Origin: Bauldia sp.
GTDB lineage: Bacteria; Pseudomonadota; Alphaproteobacteria; Rhizobiales; Kaistiaceae
Length of the DNA stretch: 35,333 bases
Direction of reading: 5' to 3'
Assembly: GCA_020442065.1 (NCBI GenBank)
Contig: JAGRKZ010000120.1
Coordinates: 1 to 35,333, forward strand
Below, piece by piece: positions 9,701 through 17,737 of the stretch. Below the pieces are notes generated by a model that did not search any database, was not told the DNA's origin, and saw only the letters and a program-made list of their open reading frames with translations. The translations under genes and the position numbers were made by a program. How positions within the stretch are numbered: the stretch's first letter is position 1; every line of letters starts with the position of its first letter.

Positions 9701-11167
9701 TTCCCCTGTGCCAACCCTCGTGCAAGCATCAATCTCGTCGAGCACCGCGCGCCAACGCTCCGCGCCATCGCGTACGTCTTTCGGTAGCGCGCGTGCATCT
9801 TCGACCAAGAGCTCAATATCGGTGTCGGTTAAGAAGCCGGTTAGTTCCTCCTCCTCGTAGGCGATACGCGCAAGCGGCACGGGTCCGTCTTGCAGCGCGA
9901 TAAGGGCCTCCTCGCCGATGCGTTGTAGTGCCGCTTCGAAGGCCGCCGCGAAAGCAGCCCGTGGCCAGCGGTCGGCCTCATTCCCGATGTGCTCGGTCGA
10001 TAACGGCACGAAACGCCACGCCTGCTTTGGAGCTGTCGTGAGCAATCCGGACGCGATCTCAGCGAGAACATCGCCACAGCGCTGAACAAGCCAGTTGTTC
10101 CAAGCATTCGCGATTAAGGCGTCACGCGCCGTGCTGGGATCGAACTGGGCGTCAACCGAAAACGACAACCCGACGGGCACACGGGTCTTGAATCCTATGA
10201 ACAGACTCCCGGTAATGCCCTCGCGAGCGACCGCCACAGAGATATGTGTGGTCTCGCTTCGAGCTTTGTGTGCCGGATGCAGATGTTTGGGAACTGTTAG
10301 CGACGCCTTCCATACCGTCCACGATTGGGAGTCGCCGTGTACCTCTCTAGATGAAAGACTCGAGAGCACACCGTTCTTCTGAACAAGCTGAACATCGCAC
10401 CACGCACCGAACTCTAACGTGCGCCCTTCGACGGTGCTTCCGGCCAGGTCACACCACCGAAAACTCGAAACAGAGGTCAGGAAAAGGAGGCCGTCGTCAT
10501 CCCACGCGTCGAACCAGGCCTTGAGCTCGCGCTCATCAAAATCCGTCTTGAGATTAAGGACGATGAGGGTATCGCGCGCCGGGTCGTAGAACCCCGGTAG
10601 CGTTGTTTCCGCACCAACTACGTCAAGCGACAATTGATCGCCGGAGAAATGATAGGGGTCCGAGTGGATCGAGAGTCGGTCAGCGATGCGCTTCAAAGTT
10701 TTAAGGCCGATGCCGAAGCGACCCCGCTGATCCGGACGATTCGTTTTTGTGGTCAGGAATGGCAATGCCATGCCAAGCACATGCTGACAGGCGACGGGCT
10801 GCCCGTTATGGACGATCAGGAGTTGGCGACCCTCAGGGTTTTCTCGAAATGCCATACGAACGTCGGTGGCCCTGAGATCATCGGCGTTCTGTATGAATTC
10901 AACGAGCCCCTGAAACGGCTCGACGTTCAAGTCCTCGGCCGCCGCAGCCGCGCTGCGCATCATTTTCTTGATGGCGCCCGGCGACGTCGCGAGCGCATTC
11001 GCTAGACCAACGACGACGCCGGTGGCGAACTCCGTCGTCCGTGGGTCTATGATATCGTCTACACCCTGTGCGTCCTGCCATATTAGCTGCGCGGCGGCCG
11101 CACCCTCCTCAGCATGCCTCTCTGAGGCCGTATCTTGCGAAACCGTCGCCTGTTCGCTCGCTGTCAT
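6728..11167 (-). CDS. Sacsin-like GHKL ATPase with C-terminal DUF3883-like nuclease domain; candidate defence gene
   Basis: About 1479 residues from ATG 11167 (MTASEQATV), which has AGG nine bases upstream; the frame opens 36 codons earlier but that part looks non-coding. N-terminus: GHKL ATP-binding fold of the sacsin/Hsp90 type, with LVEFIQNADD (E90, N94), a G1-like LLIVHNGQPV (about 117-126) and GRFGIG (149-154). The long middle (about 250-1280) is unrecognised. C-terminus: VDFRNRHGVGADG then FVEMKATG, giving D1372, E1392 and K1394, the PD-(D/E)XK pattern of DUF3883; EYERAKERGNDFILALVS matches that family's ending. It lies antisense between two adjacent tail genes, and GC is about 58% in two sampled lines, against about 67% in a sampled hub-gene line. 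ATPase plus nuclease suggests sensing and DNA cleavage; the role is inferred. Confidence 0.75.
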   Translation of the reverse strand: MTASEQATVSQDTASERHAEEGAAAAQLIWQDAQGVDDIIDPRTTEFATGVVVGLANALATSPGAIKKMMRSAAAAAEDLNVEPFQGLVEFIQNADDLRATDVRMAFRENPEGRQLLIVHNGQPVACQHVLGMALPFLTTKTNRPDQRGRFGIGLKTLKRIADRLSIHSDPYHFSGDQLSLDVVGAETTLPGFYDPARDTLIVLNLKTDFDERELKAWFDAWDDDGLLFLTSVSSFRWCDLAGSTVEGRTLEFGAWCDVQLVQKNGVLSSLSSREVHGDSQSWTVWKASLTVPKHLHPAHKARSETTHISVAVAREGITGSLFIGFKTRVPVGLSFSVDAQFDPSTARDALIANAWNNWLVQRCGDVLAEIASGLLTTAPKQAWRFVPLSTEHIGNEADRWPRAAFAAAFEAALQRIGEEALIALQDGPVPLARIAYEEEELTGFLTDTDIELLVEDARALPKDVRDGAERWRAVLDEIDACTRVGTGELLNGFERNLFTPKTPAWWVKAARILIECHDDDELFNVPIWLSDDGRALSCLRAGETAKPLILGGEASHFATRWNLLDRLHPAYELGDDGDVVVAWLAENAAFRTTVDAETELAAFAERFDDEKLQIEDVDLRELRDRFDELSDRRAEELGRDVGSVLLLDGYVYKAGKPHRQKVSPGDAYLCKTLDSDFPYWPTAAGTLPAIQWIAARYDEQLKTGATRHSRRRADGVVSRGPRKFLMLLGAETAPRLNETGAVRWGGTTRVRELRAVGAELVPRDYVSPDLERVLAAFPKLSKKDLRVRSPALLKALARAWERRYADRKTVASQHVARVYTYARSSVTADWLVKLRETEWIAIGKGDLVAPSAAVVKTSETQTLYANTAFVVDIEPNDFGADFATTLGLITSVRVSDLVTLLRDLRDGSEHPNDSQVMQVYRNIAKHVPTTVGWNTRIGDLTAQELRARFAEGMGLIYIGGDAWRRPSDLLRGKDIFHDRARFVPGGPAYTTLWAALDVREPSLDDCLSFLKRVAGQPYDVQVTASLIDVYRYIEPLLQHAERRHRERLKTLPLHCADRWQSERPMFFIDDPELRNQLAKALPNRRLWTPPCDVRELPQLIALAGVTRRSPSLRVTDDREAARDRGDGVRAHFVRAVDHLSDELARNNPETREHMSIAWDQLREIPLFVYPNPIAVSAKDEELSSGNIAIELEALLTFSPLELHAWEDALPKREYGGHAIASLFPAASRRGIEAEWVVAWQEGREAATVAIRLASDEEHAEAMQDRVAKINAAPKKKISVSAPSGKGPNVKLRKLKEDIGPIVGAIVVTGGEAKPTAPQPKPNLHDTPPPSRPTDPASRSAPSAYTQADLDQRAWELLAQALETSAEDELVDFRNRHGVGADGAISWKTFVEMKATGRSPQSSVEMSNAEYERAKERGNDFILALVSGLEEGYRDEVRLILDPANRATVRPLNGVKLVGLAEAPSIVVTFGDAHPENEN

Positions 11168-11332
11168 GTCACAACCTGCGTGTTTGCCAGGTTTATCGCT
11201 ACCCGAGTGTACAACCCGCTTTGTATGACGCCGAGGGCGTTGATCTGATTCCAACGGGTTCTTGGAAAGAGGCATTCAGGTCGGTAGCGCCCCGGATCTC
11301 CCCAGCCAGCACCTGCGCGGCATTCCATCATC

Positions 11333-11776
11333 ATGAACAGTCGTTTCCTGCGATCGGCCCTTCTCGCCGAGGCCCGCTCGTGGCTCGGGACGCCCTGGCA
11401 TCACCAGGCCGCAGTGAAATGCGCCGGCTGCGACTGCATCGGGTTCGTGCGGGGCGCGGCGGAGCCGTTCATCGGCAAGGTGGACCACCGGATGGATTAT
11501 GCGCCGACATGGCCGCTCTACCGCGCCGAGCCGCTGCTCTTCGCCGAGTTCAAGGCGCGGGCGAAGGAGATCAAGCCAGTGAAGGCAAAGCCCGGCGACG
11601 TGCTGCTCTTCGGTGTCGGCAAGGGACCGGCGCACCATTGCGGCTACCTCGCCGAGAACGGACGGCTGCTCCATTGCTATCGCGAGGCGGGCCAGGTGGT
11701 CGAACAGGACCTCACTGACTTCTGGCGTTCGAAGATCCGGCACGCTTTCCGGCTTCCTGGCATCAGGGACGGGTGA
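11333..11776 (+). CDS. NlpC/P60 tail-tip peptidase (GTA gp14-like)
   Basis: A 147-residue protein of the phage cell-wall peptidase family (NlpC/P60). Catalytic candidates are C35 in AGCDCIGFV and H102 in PAHHCGYL, with H114 as possible third residue; GDVLLFG is the usual strand before the histidine. It would cut peptidoglycan at the tail tip during DNA entry. Its normal neighbour is the DUF2163 gene, now 4.7 kb upstream across the inserted antisense gene. No good ribosome site precedes the ATG (the sequence before it is cattccatcatc), possibly because coupling to the upstream gene was lost. The next gene follows by six bases. Confidence 0.88.
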   Translation: MNSRFLRSALLAEARSWLGTPWHHQAAVKCAGCDCIGFVRGAAEPFIGKVDHRMDYAPTWPLYRAEPLLFAEFKARAKEIKPVKAKPGDVLLFGVGKGPAHHCGYLAENGRLLHCYREAGQVVEQDLTDFWRSKIRHAFRLPGIRDG

Positions 11777-11782
11777 TGCTTA

Positions 11783-12418
11783 ATGGCCCGCCTCGTTCTC
11801 TCCATCGGCGGCATGGTGCTCGGCAACCTGCTGCTGCCCGGTCTCGGCTCAGCCCTCGGCGGCGTGCTCGGGTCCTATGTCGGCGGCATCGTCGACCAGC
11901 AGCTGTTCGGGCCCGAGACGGCCAACAGCACGATCCATGGGCCGCGGATGCAGGATCTCCGGGTCCAGTCGTCCGGCTATGGCGCGGTCATCCCGCGCGT
12001 CTACGGCAAGGCACGGGTCTCCGGCAACGTCATCTGGATGCGCGGCTTCCATGAGGAGACTCGGAGCCAGTCCGAGGAGGTGGGCGGCGGTGGCAAGGGC
12101 GGCGGCGGTGACAGCCAGACGGTCAAGACGGTCAGCTACCACTACTACGCCGACCTGGCGGTCGGGCTCTGCGAAGGGCCGATCGACGACGTGACCCGCA
12201 TCTGGGCCGACAGCCATGCACTGGACGACAACAAGTACGCAGATCTTAGGGTCTATCGCGGGACGAACGGCCAGAGCCCCGACCCGCTGATCCAGGCGGT
12301 CAAGGGCGTGAACAAGACGCCAGCCTATCGTGGACTCGCCTACGTCGTCCTCGAAAAACTCTACATCACGCCCTTCGGTAATCGCCTCCCCAACCTCACC
12401 TTCGAGATCAAGACCTGA
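11783..12418 (+). CDS. Stand-alone paralogue of the tail hub N-terminal domain
   Basis: A 211-residue protein that aligns along its whole length with the first 210 or so residues of the next gene, at roughly half identity by eye. Shared stretches include EEVGGGGKGGGG, SQTV, HYYAD, LCEGP/ICEGP, and KTPAYRGLAYVVLE. The N-terminus is Gly/Leu-rich and hydrophobic (about 1-35), as in the paralogue. It ends with its own stop at the point where the big protein continues into its TIM-barrel region. This is a tandem partial duplication kept as a separate gene; it may form part of the hub or fill alternating positions in it (inference). Stop and next start are three bases apart. Confidence 0.8.
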   Translation: MARLVLSIGGMVLGNLLLPGLGSALGGVLGSYVGGIVDQQLFGPETANSTIHGPRMQDLRVQSSGYGAVIPRVYGKARVSGNVIWMRGFHEETRSQSEEVGGGGKGGGGDSQTVKTVSYHYYADLAVGLCEGPIDDVTRIWADSHALDDNKYADLRVYRGTNGQSPDPLIQAVKGVNKTPAYRGLAYVVLEKLYITPFGNRLPNLTFEIKT

Positions 12419-12421
12419 TCC

Positions 12422-15400
12422 ATGGCCCAGCTTGCGCTGACGCTCGCCGGCGGATGGGCGGGCGGGGCGCTTGCAGGCGGTGTCGGCCGGGCCTTCGGCT
12501 CGTTGGTCGGCGGCTACCTCGGCGCGATCGTCGAGCAGGAGCTGTTCGGACCCGAGCGTGACCCTCACGAGGTCGCCAAGAGCGGGCAGGTCTCGGATAT
12601 CCGCATCTCGGGGTCGGCCTATGGCCAGAGGATCCCGCGGGTGTGGGGACGAGCCCGGCTGCCGGCCAACATCATCTGGCTCCGCGGTATCAAGGAGAAG
12701 GAGATCACCACCACCGAAGAGGTCGGTGGCGGAGGAAAAGGCGGAGGTGGCGGAAGCCAGACCGTCTCGAACAAGAGCTTCCACTACTATGCCGACATCG
12801 CTCTTGGCATCTGCGAAGGTCCGGTCACCTCGGTCTACCGCATCTGGGTCGACAACCAGCCTCTCGACCCGGAGCACGTCGCGGCGTTGCGCATCTACTA
12901 TGGCGAAGAGGACCAGGAGCCCGATCCGCTGGTCCAGGCGGTGAAGGGGGTCAGCAAGACGCCCGCCTATCGCGGTCTCGCCTATGTCGTCCTCGAAGAC
13001 TTCTATCTGACACCGCACGGCAACCGCATCCCGAACTTCGAGGTCGAGGTCTTTCGAGGCTCTCCGGACGGGACGGTCGATGCGCGTCATCTTGTCGAGG
13101 GCGTCTGCCTGATTCCGGCCTCGGGCGAGTTCGCCTATGACACCGAGATCGTCCGGAGCCGCTTGAACCGCGACGCCTCCGATCCTGGCCTGCCGGGGCA
13201 GAAGAATGCCATCAACAGCCACACCGGACAGAAGCGAGCCGACTTCAGGGTCGCCATCGACAACCTCGAACGGGAGCTGCCCAATGTCGGTTGGATCAAC
13301 CTGGTCTATGCCTGGTTCGGCACATCGATCGATGTCGCCACCTGCTCGATCCGGCCGGAAGCCGAATACGCGCCTGATCCGAACGTCTTTCCCGACACCG
13401 CTCCATTCCTTTGGCTGGTGAAGGGGTTCGGGCGAGGTTTCTGGCCACGCGTCTCGACCTCCACGCTTCCGGATGGCTCGATCGGGCTCTCCTACGGCGG
13501 GACCGTCTCGGACGGATCGGTGATCCGGTGCGTCGAGCACCTCAAGGAGCAGGGCTACAAGGTCCTGTTCACGCCCTTCCTGATGATGGACATCCCGCCG
13601 CCAGACCCGAACCCGTTCCCCTGGCGGGGCCGGATCGGTGGCGACGCGGCCGACGTCGAGGGCTTCTTCACCCGGACCGACGGTTATCTCCGCTTCGTCC
13701 GCCACTGCCTCGACCTCTGCGAGCAGGCGGGCGGCGTCGACGGTTTTGTCGTCGGCTCCGAGATGGTGGCGCTCAACCGCATTCGGGGCGGCGGCGACTA
13801 CCCCGCGGTTCCCTTCTGGCAGCAGATAGCGGCCGAGGCGAAGAGCCAACTCGGCTCGGGGACCATCGTCACCTATGCGGCCGACTGGTCCGAATACCGC
13901 TACCACGATCGCGGCAACGGCGATGTCGACTTCCCGCTCGACGCGCTCTGGGCCGACGAGAACATCGACGTCATCGGGATCGATGCCTACTTCCCGCTGA
14001 CCGACGAGCCGGGAAGCGTCAGGGACCGGGCGGCGATTGGGGCCGGCTGGTCGTCGGGCGAGCTGATCGACTTCTACTATGCGAGCCAGGCGGATCGAGA
14101 CCTGCCGCGCCGCGGCGCCAATCGCGTCCGGACCGAAATCGACGATCCCTTCTACGCCATCAAGGACCTCCGCGGCTGGTGGGAGAGCACCCACGTCCCG
14201 CGGGTGAACGGCGTTCCGACCGGACCGGCGACCGACTGGGTGCCGCAGTCGAAGCCGATCTGGTTCACCGAGTATGGCTTTGCCTCGGTCAACGCCTCGA
14301 CCAATCGCCCCAACGTCTTCGTCGACCCAAAATCGGCCGAGAGCGATTACCCCTGGTATTCGAACCGCTCGGTCGACCGAAACATCCAGCGGCTGGCGGT
14401 CCACGCCACCGAAGAGTTCTGGGCCGATCCCGCCAATAACCCCGTCTCGGCTCTCACCGGCAAGAAGATGGTCCAGAGGAAGTTCCTCTGGACCTGGGAT
14501 GCCCGTCCTTACCCCTTCTTCCCGGCGCTCAAGGACGTCTGGTCGGACGGGGAGAATTTTCGGCTTGGACACTGGGTCCAGGGAAAGCTCGGCAACATGC
14601 AGCTCTCGGAAATCGTCAGCGACCTGTGTCTCAGGGCCGGCTTAGCCCAGAGCGACTTCGATGTGTCGGACCTGACCGACGAGGTGGTCGGCTATGTGGT
14701 GACCGAGCGGAAGGCGATCCGGGAGATGATCGCCGTGCTCCAGACCGCCTACTTCTTTGATGCTGTCGAAAGCGGAGGGGTGCTCAAGTTCGTCAAGCGC
14801 GGCAATGGCACCCAGGTGTCGGTCGATCAGAACGACCTCGGCGCCGCTGAGGGCGAGGGCGACCGGGCTAGGGCCAAGATCGAGCGGACACAGGACATCG
14901 AGCTTCCCGTCGCGGTCGACGTGATCCACCTCGCTGAGGGTCGCGACTATCAGACCTCGACGGTGACCGCCCGCCGGCAACTCGGCACCTCCCAGAGCGT
15001 CACCGCCTATTCGCTGCCGCTCGTGCTTTCGGTCGAGGACGCGCAGGCGATCGCCCAAGGAGCGCTCCGCGAGATCTGGCAGGGCCGCGTCGCCATCGAG
15101 GCGAAGCTGCCGACCCGCGGCATTCTGATCGACCCAACGGACGTGATCGACGTTCCCGTGGACGGTGTTCTGCGGCGCTTCCGCGTCACGTCGGTCACCT
15201 ACGGCAAGCCGGGGCTGGTGCTGCTTCGCGGTGTCGCGACGGACGGCGAGCTACCCCAGTTCGTGACGGTGCCTACCGAGAGCGGAGAAATCCCGCCGGT
15301 CGTCCCCGAGCCGGCCGGGCCGATCCGGGTCGAGCTTATGGACCTGCCGCTGATGGTCGAGGCGCATGCCGCGAGCGCCCAGAGCTTCTATTTCGGGGTG

Positions 15401-16249
15401 TGTCCGGTCGGCGGCGGCACCTTCAAGGGCGCCACCCTCTTCCGCGAGACCGCCGATGGGCTCGACTTCACCATCGCCGCCACTGCGCCGCTTCCCTCGA
15501 TGATCGGCGACACGGTCACCTCGCTCGCACCCGGCCCGGCCGACTATTGGGATGAGGTGAACACCGTCGAGGTCCAGCTGACCTTTGGCACCCTCGAAAG
15601 CCTGCCCGATTCCCGCATCCTCAACGGCGCCAACGGGGCCCTCGTCGGCGAGGAGCTCATCCAGTTCGCGACCGCCGAGCTGATCGGACCGAGCCACTAC
15701 CGGCTCTCGCGGCTTTTGCGTGGGCGGCTCGGAACCGAGCACCAAATCGTCACCCATCTACCGGGATCGCGCTTCCTGCTGCTCAATCCCGGTCGGCAGG
15801 TTCGCCCGACCTTCTCCGTCACCGGTCTTGGCATTCCGATCGAATGGACCCACGCGCCGGTCCCGCAAGGCCCGACCGGCGACCAGGCCGGCAGCGCCGT
15901 CTTCGTCAACGCCGGCGGCGGCCTGAAGCCGTGGTCGCCGGTCCAAGAGACAGGGACGCGCAACCCGGCCGGCGATCTAACCATCACTTGGGTTCGCCGC
16001 ACACGATTTGGCGGGTGGTGGCTCGACCATGCCGACGTGCCGCTCAATGAGGAGAGCGAGCGCTACGAGGTCGACATCCTCGACGGCGCAATCGTTGTCC
16101 GGACCCTCTCGGCCTCAAGCCCGACCGTCACCTATGCCGCGACGGAGCAGACTGCCGACTTCGGTGCCCCGCAGTCGTCCGTCTCCGTAAGGGTCTACCA
16201 GCTCTCGGCCATGGTCGGTCGCGGCTGGCCCGCAAGCGCCATCCTCTAG
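12422..16249 (+). CDS. Tail hub/host-specificity megaprotein with TIM barrel (GTA gp15-like)
   Basis: A 1275-residue protein of the GTA gp15 (Rcc01698) family, of normal length. In order: N-terminal hub domain (1-215) with a Gly-rich loop; glycoside-hydrolase-like TIM barrel (about 230-640) with FVVGSEMVALN (E447) and IWFTEYGFAS (E617) at positions of acid/base and nucleophile; tail domain of the phage tail 3 type (about 690-900), with VTERKAIREMIAVLQTAYFFDAV; beta-rich C-terminal domains. It sits at the tail tip and probably contacts the cell surface; sugar-cleaving activity is only suggested by the fold. A fibre gene follows. Confidence 0.92.
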   Translation: MAQLALTLAGGWAGGALAGGVGRAFGSLVGGYLGAIVEQELFGPERDPHEVAKSGQVSDIRISGSAYGQRIPRVWGRARLPANIIWLRGIKEKEITTTEEVGGGGKGGGGGSQTVSNKSFHYYADIALGICEGPVTSVYRIWVDNQPLDPEHVAALRIYYGEEDQEPDPLVQAVKGVSKTPAYRGLAYVVLEDFYLTPHGNRIPNFEVEVFRGSPDGTVDARHLVEGVCLIPASGEFAYDTEIVRSRLNRDASDPGLPGQKNAINSHTGQKRADFRVAIDNLERELPNVGWINLVYAWFGTSIDVATCSIRPEAEYAPDPNVFPDTAPFLWLVKGFGRGFWPRVSTSTLPDGSIGLSYGGTVSDGSVIRCVEHLKEQGYKVLFTPFLMMDIPPPDPNPFPWRGRIGGDAADVEGFFTRTDGYLRFVRHCLDLCEQAGGVDGFVVGSEMVALNRIRGGGDYPAVPFWQQIAAEAKSQLGSGTIVTYAADWSEYRYHDRGNGDVDFPLDALWADENIDVIGIDAYFPLTDEPGSVRDRAAIGAGWSSGELIDFYYASQADRDLPRRGANRVRTEIDDPFYAIKDLRGWWESTHVPRVNGVPTGPATDWVPQSKPIWFTEYGFASVNASTNRPNVFVDPKSAESDYPWYSNRSVDRNIQRLAVHATEEFWADPANNPVSALTGKKMVQRKFLWTWDARPYPFFPALKDVWSDGENFRLGHWVQGKLGNMQLSEIVSDLCLRAGLAQSDFDVSDLTDEVVGYVVTERKAIREMIAVLQTAYFFDAVESGGVLKFVKRGNGTQVSVDQNDLGAAEGEGDRARAKIERTQDIELPVAVDVIHLAEGRDYQTSTVTARRQLGTSQSVTAYSLPLVLSVEDAQAIAQGALREIWQGRVAIEAKLPTRGILIDPTDVIDVPVDGVLRRFRVTSVTYGKPGLVLLRGVATDGELPQFVTVPTESGEIPPVVPEPAGPIRVELMDLPLMVEAHAASAQSFYFGVCPVGGGTFKGATLFRETADGLDFTIAATAPLPSMIGDTVTSLAPGPADYWDEVNTVEVQLTFGTLESLPDSRILNGANGALVGEELIQFATAELIGPSHYRLSRLLRGRLGTEHQIVTHLPGSRFLLLNPGRQVRPTFSVTGLGIPIEWTHAPVPQGPTGDQAGSAVFVNAGGGLKPWSPVQETGTRNPAGDLTITWVRRTRFGGWWLDHADVPLNEESERYEVDILDGAIVVRTLSASSPTVTYAATEQTADFGAPQSSVSVRVYQLSAMVGRGWPASAIL

Positions 16250-16276
16250 CTTCTTCCCCACTCAAGGACGACTCCC

Positions 16277-17725
16277 ATGCCGACGCCACGCTTCGGCCTG
16301 CCCTTCATTGCGCAAGGGCAGGCCCAGAAGGAGGTCACCCACAATGATGCGCTGATCCAGCTCGACGCGCTGGTCGACCTCTTCCTCCTCGACCGCGACC
16401 TGTCTGTGCCACCGGCGAGCCCGGCCAATGGCGATGCTTATCTCGTCGCGGCGAGCCCGACCGGCGCCTGGTCGGGACAGGCCGGCAAGATCGCCTATGC
16501 GCTCGATGGGGGCTGGCGGTTCTACGGTCCGATCAAAGGCCTGGTCGCCTATGTGGCCGACGAGCAGGTCTTGCTTGTCTACACCGGGTCTGTCTGGGTC
16601 GACTGGGCGAGCCTGCTCTCGCTCCAGAACCTCGTCCAGGTCGGCATCCGGACGACTGCGGACGCGACCAATCGGCTCGCCGTGAAATCCAATGCGGTGC
16701 TTTTCAGCCATGACGACGTCACTCCCGGTACCGGCGACATGCGCGTGGTTATCAACAAGAGCGCAGCTGCCAAAGACGCCGGCTTTACCCTCCAGGACGG
16801 CTTCTCGACCCGCGCCCTGTTCGGGCTGCTCGGCGACGACAATGTCGCACTGAAGGTCTCACCGGACGGATCATCCTTCTTCGGGGCGCTCTCCGTCGAC
16901 AAGGCGACCGGGAATGTCGGGCTCGCCGGCTACACCGCAGACGGCAACGAGCTCGGGGTCAAGGCGACCAACATCCTTTTCGATCGCAAGACCGCGAATA
17001 TTAGGGCCCTGTTCAATAAGGCTGCTCCGGCCGACGACGCTTCCTTCGGCTTTGAGACCAACTACAGTCCGCGGGCGCTCCTCGGACTTCTCGGCGACGA
17101 CAATTTTACGATCAAGGTATCGCCGGACGGATCGGGCTTCACCGTCGCAATCAGCATCGACAAGACCACCGGCGCCGTCACCGTAGCGGCCCTCACCGCC
17201 AATGGCGCCGTGGCGTTGTCGCCGGCAAACGCCAACGTGGTCATCTCGCCCACCGGCACGGGCACGGTCACCATCAGTCCGGCCGCCGCCGGCGCAATGA
17301 ACAATGTCAATGTCGGAGCGACCACCGCAGGCACCGGCCGCTTCTCGACCTTGACCGCGACCGGCGCGGTGACGCTGTCACCCGCCAATGCCAACGTCGC
17401 GATCTCGCCAACAGGCACAGGGACGGTGACGATCTCACCGGCGGGATCCCTTACCATCAACCCGACCGCCGCTGGTGCGATCAACAACTGCAGCGTCGGC
17501 GCGACAACCGCCTCGACCGTCCGCGGCACGACGATCAACGCGACCACCGCGTTTCAGCAGAACGGCACGCAGGTCGTCGCCGCGCGACGCACCGGCTGGG
17601 CGGCCGCGACCGGTACCGCGACACGGACCACCTTCGCCACCGGCAGCGTGACGCTTCCCCAACTCGCCGAGCGGGTCAAAGCGCTCATTGATGATCTCAT
17701 TGCGCACGGATTGATCGGAACCTGA
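16277..17725 (+). CDS. Tail fibre protein with DUF2793 N-terminus and internal repeats
   Basis: A 482-residue protein. Residues 1-90 are a DUF2793 domain (RFGLPFIAQGQAQKEVTHND is characteristic), thought to attach fibres to the tail tip. Two repeats of about 50 residues share RALFGLLGDDN or RALLGLLGDDN plus KVSPDGS and SIDKTTGAV-like ends (about 180-215 and 268-305). Two further repeats carry LSPANANV, ISPTGTGTVTISP and GATTA (about 315-430). The C-terminus is short and helical (LPQLAERVKALIDDLIAHGL). The repeated Ser/Thr/Gly/Asn beta composition suits a trimeric fibre shaft. It is probably a receptor-binding component; there is no recognisable enzyme domain. Confidence 0.8.
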   Translation: MPTPRFGLPFIAQGQAQKEVTHNDALIQLDALVDLFLLDRDLSVPPASPANGDAYLVAASPTGAWSGQAGKIAYALDGGWRFYGPIKGLVAYVADEQVLLVYTGSVWVDWASLLSLQNLVQVGIRTTADATNRLAVKSNAVLFSHDDVTPGTGDMRVVINKSAAAKDAGFTLQDGFSTRALFGLLGDDNVALKVSPDGSSFFGALSVDKATGNVGLAGYTADGNELGVKATNILFDRKTANIRALFNKAAPADDASFGFETNYSPRALLGLLGDDNFTIKVSPDGSGFTVAISIDKTTGAVTVAALTANGAVALSPANANVVISPTGTGTVTISPAAAGAMNNVNVGATTAGTGRFSTLTATGAVTLSPANANVAISPTGTGTVTISPAGSLTINPTAAGAINNCSVGATTASTVRGTTINATTAFQQNGTQVVAARRTGWAAATGTATRTTFATGSVTLPQLAERVKALIDDLIAHGLIGT

Positions 17726-17737
17726 GGAGAAACGGAA

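Noticed and set aside
11168..11275. A 36-residue N-terminal extension of the sacsin-like protein from ATG 11275
   Set aside because: The extension reads as random basic sequence, lacks a ribosome site, and the ATG at 11167 has AGG at proper spacing.
11849..14572. A 907-codon open frame on the minus strand opposite the tail hub genes
   Set aside because: It is an antisense shadow: the plus strand encodes two clear hub proteins here, and in GC-rich DNA the reverse frame often lacks stops. Its translation is rich in Asp, Arg and Val without motifs.
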